14,057 nucleotides of DNA from Clostridiales bacterium (GTDB lineage Bacteria; Bacillota; Clostridia; Lachnospirales; WQUN01). The stretch's first letter is position 1, and each line of letters begins with the position of its first letter. The DNA lies in the NCBI GenBank assembly GCA_031269415.1, contig JAISZF010000188.1, positions 1-14,057 on the forward strand, given 5' to 3'. The translations under genes and the position numbers were made by a program. The notes beneath the pieces are model-generated. The model ran no database searches. It saw only the letters and a list, made by a program, of their open reading frames with translations, and had not been told where the DNA came from. Below, piece after piece: positions 1 to 5,620 of the stretch.

Positions 1-382
1 GCATGGCCTTGACGCCGTCCAGAGAAACGCCAACCAGAAATTGGTTTTCCGCTAAAAACGCGCACCACTCATCATCCAATAATAGACCGTTGGTTTGCAG
101 GGCAAAGGATATCCGGCAATTGTTCACATTTAACTCTCTCGCGGAGTCCGCCGCCGTCCTGAAAAAAGGCAGCCCGGCAAGGGTTGGCTCGCCGCCTTGA
201 AACGCGACGACGCAACTCCTGTTCGCCGCCGCGAGGACTTTTCGCAAAACGGCGCGCAAGGTTTCCTCCCGCATGATCCCATAGCTGGGAGTAAGGCGTT
301 TTTGAGTTGTGTCCGTATAAAAGCAGTAGGCGCAGCGCATATTGCATAAGCCGCTGGCCGGCTTGATCATGACATGTATCAT
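1..382 (-). CDS. Anaerobic sulfatase-maturating-type radical SAM enzyme, 5' part (cut by window edge)
   Basis: An open frame from the ATG at 382 runs off the left edge, giving about 127 visible residues. It begins MIHVMIKPASGLCNMRC and carries the radical SAM cluster motif CxxxCxxC (Cys13, Cys17, Cys20, in CNMRCAYC followed by FY). Next come the glycine-rich SAM-binding motif FQGGEPTLAG and the strand motif FALQTNGLLL. The IKPAS-LCN-RC-YCFY start is characteristic of anaerobic sulfatase-maturating enzymes (anSME/AslB group), which oxidise an active-site Cys or Ser of sulfatases to formylglycine. A peptide-modifying rSAM relative cannot be excluded, because the C-terminal SPASM clusters lie outside the window. 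No strong Shine-Dalgarno is seen (a GGGAT lies about 12 nt upstream); an in-frame GTG four codons upstream is an alternative start. It lies downstream of, and co-directional with, a tRNA-Arg gene that has its own terminator. Confidence 0.85.
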   Translation of the reverse strand, partial: MIHVMIKPASGLCNMRCAYCFYTDTTQKRLTPSYGIMREETLRAVLRKVLAAANRSCVVAFQGGEPTLAGLPFFRTAADSARELNVNNCRISFALQTNGLLLDDEWCAFLAENQFLVGVSLDGVKAM

Positions 383-457
383 TGCGGATCCCACACATTA
401 TCCCCGCTGCCCGCGCTAGTTTGACCGCGTCGACAGCCCATATCAGCCAGAAATAGC
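383..457. other. Short non-coding stretch between the rSAM gene and the tRNA terminator
   Basis: No coding frame continues here and no convincing promoter is visible for the radical SAM gene, which starts at 382. A different frame opens at the ATG at 398 but runs across the radical SAM gene and has no protein-like character. Confidence 0.4.
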
Positions 458-490
458 AAAAGCCCGCAAATGTTGAGTTTACGAGCTTTT
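458..490 (-). terminator. Rho-independent terminator of the tRNA-Arg transcript
   Basis: Read on the minus strand this is AAAAGCTCGTAAA, a 7-nt loop (CTCAACA), then TTTGCGGGCTTTT. It forms a 13-bp stem with two G-U pairs whose 3' side ends in TTTT. On the plus strand the G-U pairs become A-C mismatches, so it is directional. It begins 2 nt after the tRNA 3' end. The U-tract is short and shared with the stem, so strength is uncertain. Confidence 0.7.
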
Positions 491-492
491 CC

Positions 493-565
493 CGCGATCC
501 GGGGGAATTGAACCCCCGACCTTTCGGTTCGGAGCCGAACGCTCTATCCGCTGAGCTAGGATCGC
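493..565 (-). tRNA. tRNA-Arg, anticodon CCG
   Basis: The minus strand folds into a complete 73-nt cloverleaf. The acceptor stem pairs GCGATCC with GGATCGC and is followed by discriminator G. The D arm is GCTC-AGCGGATA-GAGC. The anticodon arm is TTCGG, loop CTCCGAA, CCGAA, so the anticodon is CCG, reading the arginine codon CGG. The T arm is GGGGG-TTCAATT-CCCCC. The 3' CCA is not encoded: the bases after the discriminator are GGA. It has its own promoter immediately upstream and a terminator immediately downstream, so it appears to be transcribed alone. Confidence 0.97.
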
Positions 566-575
566 CTATATGATT

Positions 576-604
576 ATTTTATATCAGCGGATAAAGCATG
601 TCAA
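576..604 (-). promoter_or_regulatory. Sigma-A-type promoter of tRNA-Arg
   Basis: On the minus strand a perfect -35 box TTGACA (599-604) is followed after exactly 17 bp by TAAAAT (576-581), matching 5 of 6 positions of the -10 consensus. The predicted start is about 569, a few bases before the mature tRNA 5' end at 565. This is the clearest housekeeping promoter in the window. Confidence 0.88.
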
Positions 605-658
605 GAAACAATCATCCAATCATCCTTATTATAGGATCCGGCTCCAGCAGGGCGTCGA

Positions 659-1249
659 TTATGATGAAGTAAACCCGAATGAAAAAACATCAGTCAGGTT
701 TATGCTTAAGCCGTCAAACGCCGCTGAGCTAAATTCGGTTGAAAAATTTATTTCCCCGGAGTTTTGCGCGTACGCTTCAGCGATATGGTCAAAATGTATG
801 TGGATAGCTTTTAATTTGAACTTTCCGTCCGTCAGGACATACTGCTCGACGCTTTCGGAATCAACATTGACAATCCAATACTCTTTTACGCCGAAACGCT
901 GATACGTAAGAAACTTTCTTCCCTTATCAAATTTAGCGGTGCTTGGCGATAAAACTTCGGCGACAAGCGCGGGCGCTCCAGCGTAACCCTGGGTGGTAAA
1001 TTTGCTTTTGTCACAGACAACTGAAATATCCGGCCTAAAGCGATTCTTGTCGTCAAGGATAACGTCTAATTCACTGGTAAACGGCATACATGGTTTACCG
1101 TCAAAAAAGCGGCGCAGTAAAAAATACATATTTCCGATAACGCTCGCGTGACTGGGCGTTCCAGCGGACATGTTATAGATAACGCCGTCGATCAATTCGT
1201 TAGACATTATCGGGGCGCTTTCGAATGTGATAGGATAATTTTCCGCCAT
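659..1249 (-). CDS. Uma2-family (DUF820) restriction-endonuclease-like protein
   Basis: A 196-aa protein of the Uma2/DUF820 family, which has a PD-(D/E)XK nuclease fold; the biological role of most members is not known. Visible family features in order are ELIDGVIYNMS (residues 19-29), SHASVIGN (33-40), RPDISVVCD with the candidate catalytic Asp73, APALVAEVLSPST with Glu98, and FDKGRKFLTYQRFGVKEYWIV with the lysines following. I chose the ATG at 1249 because GGAG lies 9 nt upstream; an in-frame GTG at 1264 would overlap that ribosome binding site. All expected catalytic positions are present and length is normal, so it looks intact. It lies downstream of the decayed DUF1156/DUF499 genes and upstream of tRNA-Arg. 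Whether it belonged to the defence operon or arrived independently is not resolved. Confidence 0.88.
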   Translation of the reverse strand: MAENYPITFESAPIMSNELIDGVIYNMSAGTPSHASVIGNMYFLLRRFFDGKPCMPFTSELDVILDDKNRFRPDISVVCDKSKFTTQGYAGAPALVAEVLSPSTAKFDKGRKFLTYQRFGVKEYWIVNVDSESVEQYVLTDGKFKLKAIHIHFDHIAEAYAQNSGEINFSTEFSSAAFDGLSINLTDVFSFGFTSS

Positions 1250-1250
1250 T

Positions 1251-1335
1251 GCACTACTCTCCACAAATTATATTCAAAATTGTTGTAGCGCGAAAACTCG
1301 GTCTCAGCATCATCACCAAAGCCATACCGCGTATC
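1251..1335 (-). other. Gap between DUF499 remnant and Uma2 gene, possible gene fragment
   Basis: About 28 codons here read DTRYGFGDDAETEFSRYNNF and onward, a composition rich in acidic and aromatic residues that looks more like protein than an out-of-frame shadow. The stretch directly follows the stop of the DUF499 remnant and runs into the Uma2 start. It has no start signal of its own and I do not recognise the family. It may be another relic of the same decayed operon. Confidence 0.2.
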
Positions 1336-1336
1336 A

Positions 1337-1567
1337 TTACTCCTCAAACCCCGAACTCCGCACTCGCAGCGTCCGACGCTGCTTCTGAGCGACGGAGACT
1401 TTGACCAGATAGCCGGAACGCTCAATCAATCCGACGTCCTGGTTGAACTTCAGGTCAATATAGCGAGTGCCGTCAAACGCGGACACAAAGGCGAAATACT
1501 CCGTGGAATTCAACCCTGCGCGGATAGCTTCCATCAGAACGGTTTCGTTTGACAGGCGAGGGAGTTG
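1337..1567 (-). pseudogene. Remnant of a DUF499 ATPase gene (C-terminal pieces)
   Basis: The frame reads QLPRLSNETVLMEAIRAG, then FAFVSAFDGTRYIDLKF, then GLIERSGYLVKVSVAQKQ and ends RRTLRVRSSGFEE before TAA at 1337-1339. This resembles the C-terminal region of large DUF499 (AAA-type) proteins: the LP-L-NE-VL-EAI helix, the F-Y-...-L segment, S-GYLVKP-VA-Q, and the extreme terminus with RTL-F-S-GFE. Full DUF499 proteins are roughly 1,000 residues, but only about 75 codons remain. There seems to be a further internal deletion near 1378, because VAQKQ passes directly into the terminal RRTLRVR block. There is no start codon or ribosome binding site at the left end of the fragment, which instead abuts the DUF1156 remnant. 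Assignment rests on remembered family patterns, not a search. Confidence 0.6.
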
Positions 1568-1787
1568 TAGGCGTAGGCTTCCGCTGACCAGCCTTTGCGC
1601 CCCGCTATCTGGAACAGGCGATAGGCGAGCGCCTTGGCGTGATGACCGCCCGCGCCGCCGCCAAAGGCCGCCGCGCCCACCACAAGTGCAGCGTGGACGG
1701 ATGCTCGTGCCGGATAGACTTCTCCCGTGCGGATTCCGCGTTTATCGCTTCCAGCGGCAACGCTACTTCGATAAGTTTTTTATGCAT
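1568..1787 (-). pseudogene. Remnant of a DUF1156 DNA methylase gene with a large internal deletion
   Basis: From the ATG at 1787 the first 49 codons give an unmistakable DUF1156 N-terminus: KKLIEVALPLEAINAESA, then HPSTLHLWWARRPLAAARAVI. Immediately afterwards the frame fails (stop near 1605). In the neighbouring frame, from about 1647, the sequence reads GHHAKALAYRLFQIAGRKGW and then SAEAYAYNSL, matching the extreme C-terminus of the same family (AYRLY-ICERKGW-AEARAYN-L). A gene of normally about 900 residues is thus reduced to its two ends, joined near 1641-1647 with a frame change. DUF1156 proteins are large adenine-specific-methylase-like enzymes of anti-phage loci. The ATG overlaps the stop of the HEPN gene (TAATG), showing it was the next cistron of that operon. 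Confidence 0.8.
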
Positions 1788-2119
1788 TAATTTACTATCG
1801 CCCTTATTTGCGCTGCGTACATAGGCAGTTCTTGCGCCGCAAATATCCAGATATCAGACATCCTTAGCGTGAAATATCCGTGAGCGGTCACATCGTGAAG
1901 TCCCGCCATGTCTTTCCAGGGAATCTGTCTATATTCCTGACGGGATTCTACAGTAATGTTCTTTACCAACTCGCCAATGTTAATCAGCGTCATACAAACC
2001 GCTCGCATTTTTTCGTCGTTGGCAAGGAAAGCCGATTCATCGACACCATCCAGCATTTGTGCCAACGCTGATGCTTCATCAATGATTTTAAGCAGAATGA
2101 TTCTATCCCTGTTATTCAT
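1787..2119 (-). CDS. HEPN-domain (HepT-like, DUF86) toxin with altered RX4HXY motif
   Basis: A 110-aa all-alpha protein of the HepT/DUF86 group, the RNase-toxin partner in MNT-HEPN toxin-antitoxin pairs. Family marks are MTLINIGELVKNI (residues 43-55) and IPWKDMAGLHDVTAHGYF (66-83). The conserved active motif in the family is R-X4-H-X-Y. Here it reads H75-DVTA-H80-G-Y82: the His and Tyr remain but the Arg is replaced by His, a one-base change from CGC to CAC. In HEPN RNases this arginine is needed for catalysis, so the protein may be inactive or attenuated, although the Tyr that antitoxins can AMPylate is kept. The ATG overlaps the antitoxin stop (ATGA), so translation is probably coupled. 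The stop overlaps the start of the DUF1156 remnant. Confidence 0.85.
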   Translation of the reverse strand: MNNRDRIILLKIIDEASALAQMLDGVDESAFLANDEKMRAVCMTLINIGELVKNITVESRQEYRQIPWKDMAGLHDVTAHGYFTLRMSDIWIFAAQELPMYAAQIRAIVN

Positions 2120-2397
2120 AGGATTTCCACCGTCCTGCCGATTTCGATGATTGCCCCTTGAGGAATCGGCGCGTGAATAACGTCTATCGGCTTTTTAAGC
2201 TCATCCTCCAGGAAATGCTTTAGCCTTATGATGGTAAGAATTGATACGGCAGGCTCCGTAAATTCAACCATCAAATCAAGGTCGCTTTCTTCTGTGGCGC
2301 GCCCTTCCGCGTAAGAACCAAAATACGATGCTTTTGTCAATGAAAACTCACTTGCCGCTCGTTCTACAGCGTTAACGATCTTATTATGGGTTAACAT
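2116..2397 (-). CDS. MNT-type nucleotidyltransferase antitoxin (MntA-like)
   Basis: A 93-aa minimal nucleotidyltransferase. The active-site motif GSX10DXD is present (Gly27-Ser28 in YFGSYAEGRATEESDLDL, with Asp39 and Asp41), and the third acidic residue is Asp72 in KKPIDVI. Members of this family pair with HEPN toxins and neutralise them by transferring AMP to a tyrosine near the HEPN active site. The HEPN gene follows with a 4-nt overlap, the usual arrangement. A purine-rich GGGGG lies 9 nt before the ATG at 2397. The ATG also overlaps the stop codon of a 49-codon ORF upstream (ATGTTAA), suggesting coupled translation. All catalytic residues are present, so it is likely functional. Confidence 0.88.
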   Translation of the reverse strand: MLTHNKIVNAVERAASEFSLTKASYFGSYAEGRATEESDLDLMVEFTEPAVSILTIIRLKHFLEDELKKPIDVIHAPIPQGAIIEIGRTVEIL

Positions 2398-2540
2398 GAG
2401 GAAGTGCCCCCATATACTTTTAATTTTTCCGTATCGTGATAAAACGATGTTTTAGACTTTTTTTTGCTTTTGAATCGCGGAAAATCCTCAAAGTCTGTAA
2501 AATCAAGTTCTTTTCCGCTTTTTATTACCCTGAAGGACAA
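2391..2540 (-). CDS. Possible 49-residue lysine-rich small protein upstream of the MNT antitoxin
   Basis: An open frame starts at a TTG at 2540 (open without stops back to 2561) and ends in TAA at 2391-2393, overlapping the first codons of the antitoxin gene. It reads MSFRVIKSGKELDFTDFEDF, then PRFKSKKKSKTSFYHDTEKL, then KVYGGTSSC. The regular mix of charged and aromatic residues looks coding, but there is no ATG and no good ribosome binding site, so it may be the 3' relic of a longer gene. I recognise no family. Its base composition is AT-rich compared with the uxa genes beside it. It occupies most of the 187-bp space between uxaA and the antitoxin. Confidence 0.4.
   Translation of the reverse strand: MSFRVIKSGKELDFTDFEDFPRFKSKKKSKTSFYHDTEKLKVYGGTSSC
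2477..2518. repeat. 8-bp perfect inverted repeat with 26-nt loop
   Basis: GCGGAAAA at 2477-2484 is perfectly complementary to TTTTCCGC at 2511-2518. It lies inside the putative 49-codon ORF and downstream of uxaA. The loop is long and no U-tract follows directly on the minus strand, so it is not a standard terminator. Confidence 0.45.
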
Positions 2541-2584
2541 TGACCGCGTGATCCCGATTCGTTATCTGTAACGGGTTGGGGGAT

Positions 2585-4030
2585 TCACAACGTGACCCCA
2601 TTCTTAAAAACAGCGATTTCCCGTATGCCGTTCTCCTCAGTCTTAGTCAATACCTCGCCGCCGGCAAGCCTAAGCACATATTCATAAAGCCGATGAGCCA
2701 GCGTTTCCATCGATTCTCCCGAAACCAGCGGGCCGGCGTCAAAATCTATCCAATTGCGTTTTTTCTCGTACAGCGGGGTATTACTTGAGATCTTAACAGT
2801 CGGCACGGGCGCGCCGAACGGCGTCCCCCTGCCGGTGGTAAACAGGATCAGATGCGCTCCGCTTACGGCCAGCGCTGTTGACGCCACCAGATCATTGCCC
2901 GGCGACTGTAGCAGATTCAGCCCCTTTTCTTTAATCGGCCCGCCGTATGGCAGCACGTCGGTCACAACCGCCGTTCCGGCCTTCTGCGTACACCCCAGGG
3001 CTTTATCCTCCAGAGTGGTAATGCCGCCCGCCTTATTTCCCGGCGACGGGTTTTCAAAAACAGGCTGGCCGTGGCGTTCGTAATACTCTTTAAAATTCTC
3101 GATTAACGCAACGGTTTTCCGAAAAACCGCTTCATTTTTACAGCGATTCATTAATATGGTTTCCGCGCCGAACATCTCTGGCACTTCAGTAAGTATCGCG
3201 GAACCGCCTTCCGCGATCAGACGGTCGGAAAACGCGCCGACCAGCGGATTCGCCGTAACGCCGGAAAAACCGTCGCTGCCTCCGCATTTCAAACCCACAA
3301 CCAACTCGGCAGTGGGAACAGGCTCGCGGACGTCCCGCCCGACAGTCGAAATCAATTCGCGCATCAGCGCCAGCGCGGCTTCAACTTCGTCCGTCTCGTC
3401 CTGACAGTTCAGGAATTTTACGCGGTTTTCATCTATATCCCCTAAGTCCGCTTTCAAGATCGTTATATTACAATTCTCGCATCCCAGCCCAAGCACCAGC
3501 GCGCCGCCCGCGTTTGGATGCTTGATCAAGCCGCGTAACGCCTTAATGGTATTGTCCTGATCCTCACCCATTTGTGAACAGCCGTAGGGATGAGGGAAGC
3601 AATAAACGCCCTCGACCCCGCCGGTCGCCAGCCCACTGGCTCTTCGGGCGACGATACGCCCAATATCATTAACGCATCCCACCGTCGGTATAATCCAGAT
3701 TTCGTTCCGTATGCCGGTTTTGCCGCTTGTCCGCTTAAAACCCATAAAAGTACCGGGGGGGCGCGCCGCCGGCTGAACGAACGCGGGCGCGTACTCATAA
3801 CCCCGGCGTTCGCTCAACCCGGTTATAACATTATGCGTATGCACCCATTCCCCGGCTTTAATATCCGCGGACGCTCGGCCGATAGGGTACCCGTATTTTA
3901 TTACCTCAGTTCCGGCGGGAATATCTTTCAGCGCGATCTTGTGACCAAAATTTACGGAACGTCCGCCCGCTTGAACAGGTTCAAGCGCGACCGCCACATT
4001 ATCGCCCGGTTTAATTTGTAAAAGATTCAT
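2585..4030 (-). CDS. uxaA: Altronate dehydratase
   Basis: 481 residues, about the full length of UxaA. It dehydrates D-altronate to 2-keto-3-deoxy-D-gluconate in the galacturonate branch of hexuronate catabolism and is cytoplasmic with a metal requirement. Residues 1 to about 75 form the SAF-like domain (LLQIKPGDNVAVAL). The catalytic domain contains GFKRTSGKTGIRNEIWIIPT (97-116), GCVNDIGR, CFPHPYGCSQ (144-153), HPNAGGALVLGLGCE, GLKCGGSDGFSGVTANPLVG and ILFTTGRGTPFG. The ATG at 4030 lies inside the end of uxaB (20-bp overlap), with GGAG 10 nt upstream within uxaB, so the two are translationally linked. No convincing terminator follows the stop, leaving possible read-through toward the antitoxin-toxin genes. 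Confidence 0.95.
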   Translation of the reverse strand: MNLLQIKPGDNVAVALEPVQAGGRSVNFGHKIALKDIPAGTEVIKYGYPIGRASADIKAGEWVHTHNVITGLSERRGYEYAPAFVQPAARPPGTFMGFKRTSGKTGIRNEIWIIPTVGCVNDIGRIVARRASGLATGGVEGVYCFPHPYGCSQMGEDQDNTIKALRGLIKHPNAGGALVLGLGCENCNITILKADLGDIDENRVKFLNCQDETDEVEAALALMRELISTVGRDVREPVPTAELVVGLKCGGSDGFSGVTANPLVGAFSDRLIAEGGSAILTEVPEMFGAETILMNRCKNEAVFRKTVALIENFKEYYERHGQPVFENPSPGNKAGGITTLEDKALGCTQKAGTAVVTDVLPYGGPIKEKGLNLLQSPGNDLVASTALAVSGAHLILFTTGRGTPFGAPVPTVKISSNTPLYEKKRNWIDFDAGPLVSGESMETLAHRLYEYVLRLAGGEVLTKTEENGIREIAVFKNGVTL

Positions 4031-5456
4031 ACAAAAAATTCTCCATAGCCGCTTTCATGCCGATATCCAGTATGTCTTTCAGTTTTGCCGCCACTGACGC
4101 GGCCAGCCCCGGTATTTTCGTCAAATCCCGTCCCCAGAAATCCTCTCGGGCTAAAAACGCGTCTGTCAGCCGTTCCGGCGGCAGCGAGGCGTTCCCCGCA
4201 AAGAATTCCAGTACCGGCGCGTCGTCCATTATATCATAATCGCCGCCGCCCATATAAAAACGAATCAGCGCGGCGAATGAAAAGCACAGCGTTTCCGTCA
4301 AGCGCCCCTTTTGTTCCCACGTTTCCACTATTGTGGGCAGAACGCGCGACTTGAATTTTGAAACGGAATTGAGGGCGATCGAAAGGATATTGTGTTTAAT
4401 ATAAGGATTCTCAAAGCGATCCAGAACGGAGGCTGCAAACCGCCGCACCTCGTCTTCCGGCAGCGGAACCATGGGAACGAGATCCTCATACAAGGCTTTT
4501 TCCAGGAAGACGCGTGTTGTCTTGTCATTCATCATCCCGCCGACAGTCCTCTGCCCCGCGAGATACGCGGCCAGCACGGACGATGTATGCGCCCCGTTGA
4601 GTATACGCACCTTGCGCTCGCGGTATGGCTGTAAGTCCTTTGTGAATATGACAGGCAGCCCCGCTTTGTCTAACGGGAATTCGGCCGCGACAGCCTCCGG
4701 CGTTTCGCACTCAATAACCCACAGCGCGAACGGCTCGCCCGTATCCAGCAGCTTATCCGTGTATCCGAACTCTCTTTCCAGGGCTTCCGCCTCGTCTTGC
4801 GGATACCCAGTAACAATGCGATCCACCAGCGTGCCGCAGAAGACGTTGTCGTTTTTCAGCCATGAGATAAAACGCTCCGGCAAGTTCCATAGCTCCGCCA
4901 GCTTCAGGCAGTACTCCAACAGTTTCGCGCCATTTTTCTCGATCAATTCCACCGGCAGAATAATGAGTCCCTTATCCGCGGCGCCGTCGAAAGCCGTAAA
5001 TCGCTCGTACAGAAATTTCGTCAGCTTACCCGGATATGTCCTTGGCGGTTTAAGTGAAATATCGTCGCCGTCGTCATACACAATACCGGATTCGGTCGTG
5101 TTGGACACAATGAAACGGAGATTCGGCGACTTCGCGAGATCCGCGTAATCTTCGTATTCCTCATAAGCGTCTACACACCCGTCCACGCAGGTTACGACTC
5201 GTCTTTCGACGGAAACCTCCCCGTCCCGCACACCGCGCAGCAGAACCGTGTACACGCAGTCCTGCGATCGCAGAGCTTCCAGGCTTCCGCGCGCTATGGG
5301 CTTAACAACGCGCACGGAGCCGTCGAATACGCCCATTTCGTTCGCTATGTCGATCATATAATCAACAAAAGCGCGCAGGAAGTTCCCCTCACCGAATTGC
5401 GTTATTTTAACGGGTCTTTTTAGCTTTTGTACCGTTTCGTTTACTGGTTTGATCAT
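4011..5456 (-). CDS. uxaB: Tagaturonate reductase (altronate oxidoreductase)
   Basis: 481 residues of the polyol-specific long-chain (mannitol) dehydrogenase family. UxaB reduces D-tagaturonate to D-altronate with NADH. Seen in order: the nucleotide-binding start ITQFGEGNFLRAFVDYMID (residues 18-36), FIVSNTTESGI (115-125), LPVELIEKNGAKL, FCGTLVDRIVTGYP (206-219), and the catalytic block RKVRILNGAHTSS containing Lys282, Asn287 and His290. The ATG at 5456 is chosen because GGGGG sits 8 nt upstream and homologs begin near here. The frame is open for 30 further codons upstream (ATG at 5546), but those lie in the insertion-like segment after uxaC and are unlikely to be translated. Confidence 0.95.
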   Translation of the reverse strand: MIKPVNETVQKLKRPVKITQFGEGNFLRAFVDYMIDIANEMGVFDGSVRVVKPIARGSLEALRSQDCVYTVLLRGVRDGEVSVERRVVTCVDGCVDAYEEYEDYADLAKSPNLRFIVSNTTESGIVYDDGDDISLKPPRTYPGKLTKFLYERFTAFDGAADKGLIILPVELIEKNGAKLLEYCLKLAELWNLPERFISWLKNDNVFCGTLVDRIVTGYPQDEAEALEREFGYTDKLLDTGEPFALWVIECETPEAVAAEFPLDKAGLPVIFTKDLQPYRERKVRILNGAHTSSVLAAYLAGQRTVGGMMNDKTTRVFLEKALYEDLVPMVPLPEDEVRRFAASVLDRFENPYIKHNILSIALNSVSKFKSRVLPTIVETWEQKGRLTETLCFSFAALIRFYMGGGDYDIMDDAPVLEFFAGNASLPPERLTDAFLAREDFWGRDLTKIPGLAASVAAKLKDILDIGMKAAMENFLYESFTN

Positions 5457-5474
5457 GATTGCGACCCCCTTTAT

Positions 5475-5620
5475 TAAAATCCAAAAAACATGGCGGTATA
5501 TCAGTTCATCGTGGAACTCAAACTGTGGTATGGCGACACGGCGCATGAAAAAGCTTACGCCCAGCTTGCGGGGTACCTCAGAAGCAAGTCAATACTAAAA
5601 ACCAAAAAACGCGGCGGTAT
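5475..5620. repeat. 25-bp imperfect direct repeat (two copies of the uxaC 3' end) flanking a foreign segment
   Basis: Positions 5475-5499 and 5596-5620 match at 22 of 25 bases, offset by 121 bp. Read on the minus strand both copies end in the same reading sense: TAAFFGF then TAG at 5595-5597, and TAMFFGF then TAA at 5474-5476. The copy nearer uxaB leaves a normal 17-nt intergenic distance containing the uxaB ribosome binding site, so it is probably the original uxaC end. The 96 bp between the copies show no relation to uxaC. Confidence 0.8.
5490..5594 (+). pseudogene. Fragment of a PD-(D/E)XK nuclease-domain gene inserted between uxaC and uxaB
   Basis: The plus strand reads YQFIVELKLWYGDTAHEKAY, then AQLAGYLRSKSILK. 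This matches the core of the PD-(D/E)XK nuclease domain found at the C-terminus of many AAA-ATPase-like proteins (pattern hIIELKIWRG..Y...G..QLadYLd...l.kGYLl). The E-x-K catalytic strand (VELKLW) and the following QLA-YL helix are both present. The similarity ends where the second copy of the uxaC 3' end begins, and nothing upstream resembles the rest of such a gene. It is antisense to the surrounding operon and has no ribosome binding site, so it is not a gene but captured sequence. Family assignment is from pattern memory. Confidence 0.6.

Noticed and set aside
72..398. 108-residue minus-strand frame from the ATG at 398
   Set aside because: It overlaps the radical SAM gene in another frame, has arginine-rich low-quality composition and no recognisable motif.
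1266..1290. TATAAT-like hexamer before the Uma2 gene as its promoter
   Set aside because: There is no acceptable -35 at 16-18 bp and the predicted start would fall in the ribosome binding site.
1605..1787. Apparent intact 60-residue gene starting KKLIEVALPLEA
   Set aside because: The start is genuine DUF1156 but the last 11 residues are out of frame with the family's C-terminus, which continues in the next frame, so it is a truncated remnant.
2565..2584. Terminator after uxaA formed by the CGTTA/TAACG repeat
   Set aside because: The stem is only 5 bp and is not followed by a U-tract on the minus strand.
5457..5546. N-terminal extension of uxaB beginning at the ATG at 5546
   Set aside because: The extension lies in the insertion-like segment, does not resemble UxaB, and the ATG at 5456 has a good ribosome binding site.
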